DNA of 64,000 nt from Margaritispora aquatica (Eukaryota > Ascomycota > Leotiomycetes > Helotiales > Discinellaceae). Positions 22,038 through 34,500 of the stretch are shown here, in pieces. The position numbers were made by a program, and so were the translations under genes. The notes beneath the pieces were generated by a model. It was not told where the DNA came from, made no database searches, and saw only the letters and a list, made by a program, of their open reading frames with translations. Location of the stretch: assembly GCA_007644065.1 (NCBI GenBank), contig VJWN01000004.1, positions 248,001 to 312,000 of the forward strand, given 5' to 3'. The number at the start of each line of letters is the position of its first letter. The stretch's first letter is position 1.

Positions 22038-23677
22038 CTACTTGAACGAGCGATCAAACTGATACTGAACATTGACTTTTATCGCCGGATCGTGAAATTT
22101 CTTCTCGCCCTGTGGCACAATCCTTCGTTCACTACCACTGTCGCCGCTGTAATTGCTGACATCGCGATCCATCTCGTAGCTCTCCACCGCAGTATCGCGG
22201 TCCTTGGGATCCGTGACAGTAATTTTTGTCTGACACAAGATATCGTCGTCAGGTCGTAACCTCACTCTGCCTCCTAGCTTGCCGAAGGTGGAGGGACGGT
22301 CGGATATGAAGCCGCTGGTATCGGTATTCTTTCCTGAGGTGCCGAAGGCGCTGATCCAGTTTGTGAAAAGTGGTGCGAGGGCTGGGACGGAGACGAATAT
22401 AATGCCGAGAGAGGATTCGAGGACGGAGCAGAGCTCGGCTGGTGCCCAGTACCTATTTTGAAGAGTTATATTCCTGGTTTGATAGGATAATTGGGAGGTC
22501 TCCGTACCAAGTGAAGTCTGCAGTGCTGTTGATTGCGATTGCGTTTGTGACTTGACGAGATATAGTTCCACCAATTGCCAATAAACCTAAGCTGAACATA
22601 ATGATGAGGGAGCCTGAAGGCAGTTAGTGCTGTGATTTCCCTGTTACTGAACGAGATCAGGACTACCTTTCTTCTTCCTGTCCATCTGCAAGTTCTTGAG
22701 AATGGGAATAGGTGCAGCTGCCAAACAAATGTCTGTAACTATAAAGAATGCTGCATTCCAGTAGTTGAAGGCGAGAATATTCACGCATGCTGGACCGCCA
22801 AACCCTCCATTCTCTCCAGTCCAGATTGTACTAATTGGTGTGCATAGAAATCCAGCAACAACCTAATAGTCGATGGTTAGTCTGTTTCATTGTGCAAAAA
22901 GAAGAGACATACCACTGTAGATGATATTCCTTGGGCCAAAATGATTGCAAATGCAGTCCAAAGTACATATCGTTGCGTAGGTATAACTGCCAGGCGAAGA
23001 TATAGTGCCACAATGCTAGCCTTGATACAACCCAATCCGAAGAAGTATAAGAATTGAGCAATCCATGGCCACTTATAGAATGTCAGCCTGTTTCTGGTAG
23101 AAAGATTGATTGAACAGACTTACCAGGACCATTCTTGTCAGCAATGCAGTTCCATTTGGTAGAGCTGCAATATCTGCTGCATGCCAGCCTATTCCTGCTG
23201 AAAACTGCATCTTGACTGCAATTATGACAACTAATTCAGCGACCTTTATAAGTTAGTTATGGAGATGCTCTTAAGTAATCAATTTTGGAGGCATTACCCA
23301 GGCTGCAAAGATGAATATATCATCCAACCCAACCTTCCGCGACATAACAGTTCGAACATATATCCTAGTGTCTTATTAGTTTTATCCAGGATATCTATCA
23401 ATCAAGTTGTACCGAGCGAACAATGCAACAGTAGCAACTCCAAACATGATATAGCTACAGAATTTGTCAGTATGTGCATGAAATGGCGGCAATGAGTGTC
23501 GATGTATCCAAGTCATTGCCTCATTACACCGAGTAAAGACATCTTAAAGGATGCTCTAATCAATATGTATTTCAGAGTTGCCAAAGTTCAATTGGAAATG
23601 ACATACCACCCAACTCTCATATCGAGCCGGTTTACTGTGCCAGCAGGCATGTCCGACGGAGAGACTGTTGGCGCCAT
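22038..23677 (-). CDS. Fungal rhodopsin-domain (PTH11-like) seven-helix membrane protein
   Basis: The product is a 391-residue protein from eight small complement exons: 23607-23677, 23413-23454, 23298-23364, 23124-23243, 22913-23071, 22667-22862, 22508-22613 and 22038-22452. Every join keeps phase. The assembled chain has about seven hydrophobic segments (CYIMFGVATVALFAR; VAELVVIIAVKM; AQFLYFFGLGCIKASIVALY; LWTAFAIILAQGISSTVV; FIVTDICLAAAPIPIL; LIIMFSLGLLAIGGT; ELCSVLESSLGIIFVSVPAL). It also has the usual fungal motifs of this family: VGLDDIFIFAAW, FFGLGCIKASIVALYLR and TPISTIW. The C-terminal tail is polar and cytosolic. Members include PTH11-like candidate receptors. There is no N-terminal CFEM domain, so a receptor role is possible but not shown. 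Confidence 0.82.
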
Positions 23678-24438
23678 TTGAAAATATTCTGAATATAGAG
23701 TTCACAATCAAAGTGTGTGAGAGTTGATACACAGAAGGAAAATCAGGCTACTTCAGCAACTTCAATACATCTTCAATGTTTAATGTACAAGCAAGCAAAA
23801 AGATCCGCAAAGAGATACACAGAAATGGATTGCCTCCATCCAGGATATTCAACGGTCAAGCACGCGGAGCATGAAACGTTCCTGGGATCGCGGGAGTCTT
23901 GCTCGTCGTATACTCGACGACAAGCATTAAAGGCCCACCGAAGAGGTTCATGCTGATGCCAGGGGACATGTTGGCCCACCATGAGAATATTTCCCAGCGA
24001 GCCGGACGAGCTCATCATTAGATTTTGACAGGCCACTTTTGATCCTTGATAGGACTACAGTAGCGAGCGTGCAATTGATGAGGTCTGGAAAGAGAAAACT
24101 ACAAGGCACTGATAACCAGTTGGAGATCTTTCCTTGAAGCAAAGCCCATGTCATCAACATGTCAACGTAATCGCAGTTGATAAACACTTCGGAATAACTG
24201 TCGCATACACATACGCACACACTTGCATGCTGATCGGAGCACTCCTGAGATATGAATTGAAGATATGGAAAACTGTCTCAACTTGAGCTCGCTTATAAGT
24301 TTCGTGAAACGGAAAGTGCTTTCACAACATCGTATGTTGTACTCCTGTATATTCGGACAATAATAGCCGAAAAGTTACATCAATGGTGACAATTATCCGA
24401 AGGAGAACATCTCAGTAACACGCCCGGTCAGTTTTAGT

Positions 24439-24482
<44 letters not shown>

Positions 24483-25016
24483 AGTCTTTTCAAATATATT
24501 TGGACGCCTCAAGAATTGAGTACCGATGACTTCTTGATAGAATAACAATTCTACATCACTTAGTCTTGGCAAGAGTTGAACATTCCTCCCATTCTCAAAA
24601 CGATTCAATTTGATTCAATTTTACAGGTGAATTGCGACATGGGGAAGCATTCTCTCTAGAGTTTCTCTCCAGATTGAAAATGGCGACATGTTCGAGTGAT
24701 CACGTTGGAGCGGACTTCAAGCACGCAAGACTTTTCTCATCATTTTCGGGCATGTTTTTTTCGGATTTTCTTCCCATTTGCAAGGTTCTGGCTGGACTGA
24801 TGACCGGACAAGGCTGCTGTGAGAAAGTCGTCAGCCTGAGCACTGAGTCCAGCCTCGGTCAGCAGGTGTCCTTCGAAACCAACCTCCAACCCTAAGCTGC
24901 ATTCACCGCGAGTCATCTATAATTTTCCCTCAGAATATTTGCTATAAGTGTGTCAATGTCATAGTAAAAGCCTGAAAAGTCGTTCAGAGCAGCGACTTCA
25001 TCAAATACCAGTCACA
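23678..25016. other. 1.3-kb spacer between divergent membrane protein genes
   Basis: This carries the promoters of the rhodopsin-like gene (-) and the Mch1-like gene (+), with an ACG microsatellite in the middle. No gene is supported. Confidence 0.5.
24439..24482 (+). repeat. (ACG)14 trinucleotide microsatellite
   Basis: Fourteen perfect ACG units and a partial fifteenth, not within any supported gene. Confidence 0.95.
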
Positions 25017-26783
25017 ATGGCTTCCAACCGCACCCCACTCCTCGCGGACTCATCCTCTATTGTCTCGAAGTCCTCAATATCTCGATCATCTTCAAGTATG
25101 ACTCGAAAAGAGCAAATCCGAAGGAAGAATATCACCAGATATGTTGCCTTTACATCTGCCATATGCTCTTGCTTGTGTGCCGGCTCGATCACAGCATACT
25201 CACTCTATGGCCATCTCTTCCAAGAACGATTACGTTATACCCAGATGCAAGTCAATTTGGTAGTCATAGGCGCGGAGCTGGCTTTGTACCTACCTGTATC
25301 AGTGTTTGGATTCCTCTGCGATCGTTATGGACCTGCACCTTTGTCGTTTGTTTCTGGACTACTCTTTGCGTTTGGATACCTGCTGGCAGCATTCACCTAC
25401 AAGAGCGGGGCTAAAGACATCTATGGCTATACGCATGAAAGAGGATGGCCTATCTGGGTCATGGTCACAGCATTTGTCATAATTGGAATGGCGACGACTC
25501 TGATGTATATCAGTGCTGTAACGACATGTGCGAAGAACTTTGGAAGGGGCAAGAACAAGGGTCTAGCATTGGCAAGTCCAATTGCAGCATTCGGACTTTC
25601 GGGCCTGTGGCAGAGCCAGGTTGGAGAGAGGATTCTCTATGAACGAAAAGCCAATGGCCAAAAAGGGGACGTCGATGTCTTCAAGTTCTTCATATTCCTA
25701 GCCACGATTTTGCTGGCTGCTGGGATGGTTGGCACAGTGTTGCTCAAGATCGTTGATGAGGAAGACCTTATAGACGAGGCAGTCGAGGAGCTTGAACGGA
25801 GTGGTCTGTTAGAGGATAGCGAATTCTTCAGAGGTGGAAACAGAAACTACGGATCTTTTGGCAATATCTCGGACGAGGAAGCCGCTGCACTTCAAGCACA
25901 GGAGGATGCAAAAGCTTTGGAAGAGGAAGAAGCTCGCAAGAAGACATGGCTTTTGAACGAGGAAACGAGTAGGTTTTTGAAGGATCATACGATGTGGTGG
26001 CTTGCGGCAGGCTTCTTCTTCGTATCAGGTATGTTTACTGCTATTAGTGGACTTGATCAAAAACTAACAAATACAGGCCCTGGTGAAGCTTTTATCACCA
26101 ACCTCGGAACCATCATTGGGACATTGTATCCGCCTATCTCAGTCCCGGGCACAATACCGACTACGGCTGCGACTCATGTCTCGATAGTGGCACTTACCTC
26201 AACCATTGCCCGAATCCTCTTTGGAACACTAACCGATTACCTCGCCCCATCCTCAGAAACTCACCACTATGGTTCAGTCGCCAACTCCCTCGCATCTCTC
26301 CCACCTCGTCAACCAGAGCGATTCACCATTTCCCGAGTCACTTTCCTCATCACCTCTGCTCTTCTCCTGTCTTTGGGCCAAGTCCTCCTTGCAGCTGGTG
26401 CGATCCAAAACCATGCCGAGCGCTTCTGGATTGTTTCGACACTAATTGGCTCTGGTTACGGTGCACTATTTAGCTTAACGCCACTTATCATTAGTGTTAT
26501 TTGGGGCGTGGAGAATTTCGGAACCAACTGGGGTATCGTAGCTATGGTCCCTGCAGCTGGCGCGACTGTTTGGGGTATCATCTACTCGAACGTGTACCAA
26601 TGGGCGGCAGATAACGATGCTTTGAGCGACCAGAGAGCCGAAGGAGATGTGCTTTGCTATGGACGACAATGCTACTCGACAACATTCTGGGCTATGGCGT
26701 TGAGTGTGTGGGTTGGATGTGCATTGTGGATATTTGCATGGAAGGGTCCAGGAGGATGGAGCAAGAGAGGCATTCCAGTCTGA
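25017..26783 (+). CDS. Mch1-like major facilitator transporter
   Basis: The product is a 572-residue, 12-helix MFS protein. I chose the ATG at 25017 (context CACAATGGC, MASNRTPLL) over the in-frame ATG 23 codons upstream. Exons are 25017-26028 and 26077-26783. The intron (GTATGT...AAAACTAACAAATACAG) is 48 nt with no stop in frame. The hydrophilic N-terminus precedes CAGSITAYSLYGHLFQERL, and CAKNFGRGKNKGLALASPI is the conserved block of the Mch1/nodulin-like group. A long acidic loop (about 255-330) separates the two six-helix halves. STIARILFGTLTDYLAPS and SLGQVLLAAGA follow in the second half. Yeast Mch1 sits in the vacuolar membrane and resembles monocarboxylate permeases, but its substrate is unsettled. 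Confidence 0.86.
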   Translation: MASNRTPLLADSSSIVSKSSISRSSSSMTRKEQIRRKNITRYVAFTSAICSCLCAGSITAYSLYGHLFQERLRYTQMQVNLVVIGAELALYLPVSVFGFLCDRYGPAPLSFVSGLLFAFGYLLAAFTYKSGAKDIYGYTHERGWPIWVMVTAFVIIGMATTLMYISAVTTCAKNFGRGKNKGLALASPIAAFGLSGLWQSQVGERILYERKANGQKGDVDVFKFFIFLATILLAAGMVGTVLLKIVDEEDLIDEAVEELERSGLLEDSEFFRGGNRNYGSFGNISDEEAAALQAQEDAKALEEEEARKKTWLLNEETSRFLKDHTMWWLAAGFFFVSGMFTAISGLDQKLTNTGPGEAFITNLGTIIGTLYPPISVPGTIPTTAATHVSIVALTSTIARILFGTLTDYLAPSSETHHYGSVANSLASLPPRQPERFTISRVTFLITSALLLSLGQVLLAAGAIQNHAERFWIVSTLIGSGYGALFSLTPLIISVIWGVENFGTNWGIVAMVPAAGATVWGIIYSNVYQWAADNDALSDQRAEGDVLCYGRQCYSTTFWAMALSVWVGCALWIFAWKGPGGWSKRGIPV

Positions 26784-29700
26784 GTGTTGTCGTTGGATTG
26801 AAATTGCGTTTTTGCTGTATATATGTACACAGTATTTAATGGGACGGGCGCATAATTGGAGCATTTGAAATAGTTGGGTGTTTGGGTCGGGTACTTGCAA
26901 GTAAAATATAGGCTTTTCATGTACAGCCTAGCTACAAATAAAGCATCACCAGATCAAGATATTACACTCTTGATTTATTGCTTGTTTATTGTGGCTGATC
27001 TCGCAAATCGTGTATTGTAGAATGCTAGCAAGTAAGTGGGTCGTTTTTTTTTCATGGAATCATCACTGCTATCGTTCGCATTGAGGTGTGGTAGACACCA
27101 AGCTAAAATCACAATAGAGCATTTGAACTCAACTCGTCACACATTATTTCTTGTATAAGAACCACAAAATGCATTGAGCTTGCTTGCGAGAATGAGAGAT
27201 TGATTGTTAAACACAAAAGGGAAGGATATAGTAAAAGGTTGAACATGTAGAGTATCAAGCCTATGTTGGAGAGTAGGATTGTGTGTGAGTTATAGTAGGT
27301 AGGCATAGATTGGAAGGAGGTTGAACATTGTGCTATATACAACTACAAATGTTATAAAAGTTACTCTAGCCAGCGACCGATTGACACAAAAATATGTAGT
27401 GCAGCTGGATCTTAGATACATGAGTTTGGGTGTAAAGACTCGATATGAAGTGATTTCGGACAAAGTTGACGTTGATCTGTGTTGATGGAGCCGATACCTG
27501 TTGTGGATAAAATCAGTACTCTGATCACTTGGATACAGCCCAGAAGTTAGACACGCACAAATGTGCATGCCGAGGAGACGTTGGTAAATGTTCGCTGGTG
27601 ACTAGTGATTTATACATCTCCTGGAAGCCATACACCAACATCAGCAACATATTATCGGCTAACAACGAGCAAAAGGGGTGTTTCAACAAACACTCCTCAC
27701 GCAAATCCAGACCTGCACCAATCTCAAAACTCATCCCGCACCCATCCCATCACACAATTGACAAATTTGCACCTCCTTTGCACTGCATCAAACATGAGCC
27801 GATTGACTCCAAGCCAAGTCGAGCCGAGCCCAGCCAAGTATGAAAGATCAATAGATAGGGAGAAGAAGCAACCAAAAACGACCCACCCAATGTCCTTTCT
27901 TTGTCCTGAGTCTTGACCTTCAAGCCTCCCTCCTCCCCAAATCTAAGTTGGGCAAGACAAATGCTCCACTCGCCCTGGTCTCGTTCCTGGATCCTGATGT
28001 CTCCCGGCGGAGAAATAATCAAAGCCCAAGACCCACCCATGCATGGCTGCAGGTGTGAGGTGAGAGGTGAAGAGACTCGAAGCTGGAGCTGAAATTGTGA
28101 ATCATGTCTTATAAGTAGTGTTCCTGAAAAAGGAAGTCGAGGGAATTTCCACTGCCACTCGGCAAAAAAGCAAAATACTGATCTAGGGAGGGGCATCAGG
28201 AGGCTCCAGAGCAGAGTCGGACTCGAACCTACCTTGTCGACTTGGTGGTGCGTGGGTGGGAGGATTTTGTTTTGGTCTTGGTATTTCATTTCATTTTTTT
28301 ATTATTTTACATCTTGATCTGGATCTCGGGTTGGTGAGGATATGGATAAGGTCCCGGGAAGAAGTTGGGATGAACTCTAGCTGCTACAATGAAAGGATGA
28401 AGGGATGATATGATAATATGATTGCTTTTCGTACTTCGGCGCTGACGATTCATATTGAATCACGAACTGGCAAAGCAAGGTTCCCACGGACTGACAGACT
28501 GAACGGGAGAACGGAAAGGTTGGAATGTGAACCATGCCTCATCAATAGTAATCAATCGATTACTTCTTCACTCTTTGATCACATGCAACAGCGCTTGCTT
28601 TATACCTCAGGCCCGTCCTCGATTCGCAGCTGCGCTGTGGTGCTGAGCTTTCACAACCAGTTCACACTAACATTGCATACGAATGGATTATTGAGGACGA
28701 AGTGGGTGTTATCCACTTTCGGCGTTCCTACTCGTACGAGTATCATTGTGATTGGATTTCGGACAAAGCTCCTGCCTGCTCGCTTTGTCTCTCAGCCCGT
28801 ATTATTATTGTCCGGGCTGCAGAAACTTGGAGTCATGGAAGCCACTAGCACACCCACTCTCTAAGTGCAATAGGTGGTTGCCAGCAACACGAAGCTCTCT
28901 CTCTTTCGGTCTACCCAGATTGCTGGCATCGAGGTATTGTTGGTACTTTAGCTTCGAGCCTAAAAGTTAGCATGGAAATAGATCACCATTCGTGAATTCT
29001 GACAGGCGACCGCGTAGCTTGGCGGGTGAGAATACGTGTAAGCTGATGCGAATAAGCTTTTTTGATACGGTATGTGAAGTTTTTAATCTTCGTTTAGGTT
29101 TACATTTAAGTTTTGATGGAAGCAGGTTTGTGTTCGTGACCGTTGAGGCTGAGGGCCGATGATGCCTTGAAGTAAGGTCGTGTCTTTTTGCCTACATAGA
29201 GGAACTGAATCGAAGCTTCATGTGAGATGCTGACAATTGCAATGAGAGCATTCTCGCAATTGGCATGGAATTTGTTGCTGCATTAGTAGATGTGATAGTC
29301 ATATGCAGGCATGCAGAGGTGACGATATTTTGAGCTCCTAGGATTCGGTACTTGATAACCATGGGAGCATGCGCTTTTGCTTGTATGTGATGTGAGTTAG
29401 CATTGGTTAGAAAACCATCCTATCTTCGTATTGTTCGGCTTGGAGGAGGGAGATTGCGTTGCAGTGAGTGATCAGTGATGAATATCTGCTTAGCCGAGAA
29501 CTTTGAGTGGAGGAGAACCTGCCCGACGCTGGATCGCCGAAGGGGGGGAGTTGTGAAGACGCTCGGCGAAGGATCAATCAAGAGTGGCGAGAGTGAACCC
29601 CTGAGGTCAATTTATTGATAAGGAGCCTACGGAGGAGGCCAACTCAAGGGTCGTGCATTTGAGATCTATTCGTCTCGTACGACAATTCTTGCTGACTCCT

Positions 29701-31530
29701 GTTTGAACTGATGGCAAGCCGGGTACTGATGATGATTAAACTTGCAGAAAGATGTTACCTATCGGACACTAATTCCCATTCACACCCATGGGATCTTCAA
29801 CAAGGCATGTGGCGGACAGATTGACCCCGCATCAGCCCCAAGAAGCGCGGGTTGCAACCCTGCGGACAATCAAGTAGTGCACCCATGATCGAAACGGCAT
29901 AGAAAGTCTATTTGCACCTTAGGAATTGGAACATCTACTTGTATTGCAACTCCAATTGTTGAATTGCGTGAATCATCTCGCGAGGCATCCTCCAACTTAG
30001 GGATCGAATATCAAATGTACAGTTGGAAGGATTTGGGGATATTGAAACTCTCAGACCTGATCGTGTCCCCCTTTGCCCAAAAAGAACCTGCAAAGTGAGA
30101 CAGGTGAAAATTGCTTCCATGATTGACGAATCGTGTGCTGGCTGGACCTGAATACGGCTGGAGTTGGAAAAAGCAAGTCTCGGCTCACACACAGACAGCC
30201 TCTCTCGATCAGGGGGAGAACACGTATTTTGGTCTCGGATGCTGGATGACAAGAACGACAACAACAAGCTGGTCAAGAATCAAGATGTATTACTTCAAGT
30301 TTGAATTATGAGAGGTGACCTGAGTGGTTGCTGACAAGTGAAAAGTTACTTAGTATACTGTATCGGCGTTGATTGCATCGTGGTTCTACGGTTCGTCTAG
30401 TAGACACAAGTGTGCCCGTATGTGCCGTCTTGCTTCTGTACGGTCTTGATTTCCTGCTCACTTAGTGAGACGGCGCCCGTGTCTGACTGCGGTTGGAACC
30501 CAAATTGATAAGCCAAAATAACCTGACAACACGATGACATGTAAGATCTTACGTGCAATCGACTTGGGATTTCTGGCGATGCCCGGAAGATAAATCCACT
30601 GTTTCATGAAAGTCTGCAAAGCAAACAAGGCTCTACGGTATTTAAAGTATCAGGTGATATTACATAAGTATCATTGTCCAAAAAGAAGATATTGCTTCCG
30701 TCAACATGACTCAGAAACCGGAAATCGGAAATCAACATGGACAAGATGGAGAAAGCACCGAGCGGTACTGTACCGATAAAGTTGGGATGTCGTTTATTTT
30801 TGGTTGAGTCAAGGATAAGGGTAAGGATACGCCTGGTCGTGAGATTCACTCAGGGATAAAAGGAGGATCGACAGTAGGGAATTATCACTCAATGTTATTG
30901 GTTCAGATGTTCACGATCCTCCTTTAGCTGCATTCGCCTAATCCACATCTGATGTCTCATCCCTTCACTTCTCTCAATGGCTGTTCGGATGACCCTTCGT
31001 AATATGAATTTTCCAATGACAATAAACAAATATCTTATTCGTATTATTCAACCCCAACTAGCCTGGTGCTAGGGGCCATTATCATGGACTACTACTGGTG
31101 CTTACACTTAACTGATTCCTCAAGAGACACTAGTGTATACTTTTATGCACAGCACTACGTTGATTTCACTCAATAGCAACAGCTGCCAAAAGCACCCCTT
31201 CTCTACTTATGCAAAGCCTCACCGGTCGACGGTTGACGGAAATGGCGAAGTGGCGTTTTCGAAACCCTTCTAGCTTAAGACACTCTTTCTTTTTGTCCTT
31301 GCCTTCAACCCAGAATGGCTTTTCGAGGCGTCCCTCCTGGCGCCTGTGGAGAATATTATGAGACAACCTGGCCCATCACTCATTGACCCTTGAAGAAAGT
31401 AGTGTGCTTTCACGTAGGGGCTGTGAGGTCCGAACTGCCTACATGAGGAACGCTTGTCCCACCGTTTGCTTGTCTTTTTGCTACGCCTACAGTCATCCTT
31501 CCAACTGTCTTTTCATTCCTTTCGACCAGT
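26784..31530. other. 4.7-kb stretch with no supported gene
   Basis: The longest gap in the window. ORFs up to 179 codons occur (27750-28289 minus, 28418-28864 plus). None starts in a convincing context, joins to a second exon or shows a protein-like hydrophobic/charged pattern. It includes the 3' UTR of the Mch1-like gene and the promoter of the WSC-oxidase gene. A B-box-like element at 28219-28229 is discussed among the rejected items. Confidence 0.5.
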
Positions 31531-34500
31531 ATGGCGCCTTCAATCGTTCAGGCCGCTATCTCGTTGGTGTTTGCGGGGGCTGCGTGTGCGACTTATAATG
31601 ATATTAACCCCCGGTTTGCAGCGGTGTTGGACAAAAGGGTGGTACCAAGCACGCTGCCAGGAACGTGGACATACCAAGGATGCTACACAGATCCAGGGCC
31701 ACGAACTCTCGGCGGCTCTTCTTATGTCGATAATGCGAAAATGACGGTCGAGTCTTGTATTGCGTTTTGTGACGCTGCGGGATCGATATATGCGGGTGTG
31801 TAACCCTGTGTTCCCGGATGTGTGTGTGATGAGAGACAGCAAGCGAGAATACTGACCTGGATACAAGGACTTGAGTGGTCACAGGAGTGTTATTGTGGCA
31901 GCTCGATAGCGACATCGGGCGTGATAGCTCCATCCACAGACTGCAGCATGACATGTTCTGGTAATTCAACACAATCTTGCGGCAATGGAAACCGAATGTC
32001 AATATACTGGAACGGCAAGCAACCTCCAGCCGGACCAGCCACCAACCCCGGAACTTTGGGCTATGGATTCTTCGGGTGTTACGCGTAAGTATCGGTTTTC
32101 GCGTGGCTGCATGAGTTAGGAGCTGACGAGACGAAGCGAGGGAACTACTGGCCGTGCGCTCACTCAAGGTATTGCAACTACTGGAAACACTGTAGCGATC
32201 TGTGTGGCAGCGTGCAAAAATGCTGGATTCTTGATGGCTGGTGTAAGTGTCTCTACTTCCTGCTTGATTCTCGCGTAATTTGCACCACGACGTGGTCGTT
32301 ATTTCCCAGATGTGTTTTCTCATCGAGTCGTTTAGAGCCATTCACTAATTTGCACTGTTTGTTGTAGGTCGAATACGGTTCTGAGTGTTGTAAGTATCGA
32401 AGTCTGATTTCGATCAGCCACAATCCATCTCTAACATCTCAAAGGGTGCGGTAACGCTCTCGTGAATGGTGCTGTAGTAGCACCCGAAGGACTCGCCGGA
32501 TGCAGCAAACCCTGCGCAGGTAACTCACAAGAGTATTGCGGAGATGGCAACCGACTCGGTGTGTACAAGTTTGGCTATGGTGTAGTATCGTCAACGGCAA
32601 GTCCCTCAGCGTCAAGTTCCGAGGTCATGGCAGGTGACGCAGCAGCCACAACCTCTTCGTTCAAATTGTCATCTTCAACCAAGTCTTCTTCCACCATCAA
32701 GTTGTCGTCTTCAGTCAAGTCCACTTCCACCATCAAGTTGTCGTCTTCAGTCAAGTCTTCTTCCACCATCAAGCTTTCGTCAACCGTGAAATCTTCTGCA
32801 GCATCATCGCAAAAGACTTCGACTAATGCATCACTCAAGGTTTCCTCTACGAAATCCAACTCAATCGCTGCCTCCTCCTCAACCAAACTCTCGTCGAGTA
32901 TCAAGCCATCGTCAGCAGCAGCAAGTTCAACTAAGTTGGCTTCGAGCAGCATCAAGTCCACAATTGGTTCGTCATCCCTTCTGCTGTCCTCAGCGTCGAG
33001 TGTTGTCCCGTCAGTCGTTTTGAGCATGAGCTCTATAAGCGCACCTCTTTCAAGCAGCTCCGCTGTTCCAAGCTCTTCCAATGTATTCCAAATCGCAGAT
33101 GTATCTAGCTCCGCAAGTGTGTTTTCCTCATCGTCAACGGAACTGCCTAGCTCGAGCTCTAGCTTACCCCCAGATGCAGCTTCATCAAGTATCGCCCCTG
33201 TCGCAACCGGATACATTCCTTATGGCTGCTACACTGAGGGCACTAATGTTCGCGCACTGTCTCCAGGCGCTTTCGCCGACGATACGATGACTGTTGAGAG
33301 CTGTCAAGCTTCATGTGCAGGATACACTTACTTTGGTGTTGAGTACGGACGAGAGTGTAAGTTGGAACTCAAGTGATATTTGGGACCTCACTGAACTTTT
33401 AGGTTACTGCGGTAATGCGTTGGCAGCCAGCGCTCTCGTTGCCCCGGCGGCTGATTGTTCTATGCCATGCAAGGGCAATGCAAATCAGATGTGTGGAAAT
33501 GGTAACAGACTTAACATCTACATCAAGGTAAGCCTTTCTCTACCTCTCTCGATCGAATTGGACAAGCATTGCGGGTCGAATCTCCACGACGGTTATGTGG
33601 TTGAGTCCTATTGCCTCTCGAGGAGCGAGTCTGTCCAAGAAATAGAAAATTAGCTAACTATGTATTCCTTGTCAGGCTGGCACTGCTACAACTCCAGGTG
33701 TGTTCTGACCCTTGAGGCAAAATATTTATGTCGTTCAATAGACACAAATGTTCATCGTCTTCGCCGCCTGGAACCAGAGATTATATCAAAGCTAATACGT
33801 CTATAGGCGCTACCCCAACACCTCCCGTCACACCACCAGAGTCCACTGCGACCGGTCTCCCTACGGGTTGGAAGTATGCCGGTTGTTACACCGAAGGTAC
33901 AGGAGGTCGCGCACTCACACACCAACAACCCGACAGCAATACCAACACTATCGCCAAGTGCGTGAACCTTTGCGCAAGCCTCGGCTATACGATCGCCGGT
34001 ATGGAGTTTGGAACCCAGTGTTTTTGCGACAAGAACATGTACAATGGAGCCACTCTCGCCGCTTCTGAGGCCAAGTGCAATGTACCGTGTCCGGGCGCAA
34101 CTACTCAGATGTGTGGAGCTGGAGATATATTGAGCGTTTACAGCAGTGGTCCTATCACTGCCTACCAAGCACCAACGGCCCAAAAGACTAACCTTCCAGG
34201 ATCATGGGTTTACCAGGGTTGCTACTCTGATAATGTTAATGACAAGAAGTTCTTGATTTGGCCAAGCTTCTTGTACACTAACAACACGGCGACTAGCTGT
34301 CTCTCTCTTTGCGCTCAATATGGTTACATGGCAGGAGGTATGGATTCTTCCCGATTTTCCTTCCCGTATGGAGACTGACAAAAGTTATAAAGGAATGGAG
34401 TATGGACAAGAATGCTACTGTGGAGATGCATCTAACATGGGTCCGTCCGGATCAACCAAGATGCCAGACACCGATTGTCAAGTACCATGCACAGGAGATG

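Noticed and set aside
28219..28229. Exact match to a tRNA B-box (GGTTCGAGTCC) on the minus strand
   Set aside because: The flanking T-arm pairs only four of five positions, no complementary 5' acceptor strand or A-box/D-arm is found upstream within tRNA distance, and no anticodon arm is visible.
27750..28864. ORFs of 179 codons (minus, 27750-28289) and 148 codons (plus, 28418-28864)
   Set aside because: No recognisable family, no partner exons, and compositions that do not look like folded or typical disordered fungal proteins.
32575..33216. 213-codon acidic minus-strand ORF
   Set aside because: Mirror image of the Ser-rich linker of the WSC-oxidase on the plus strand.
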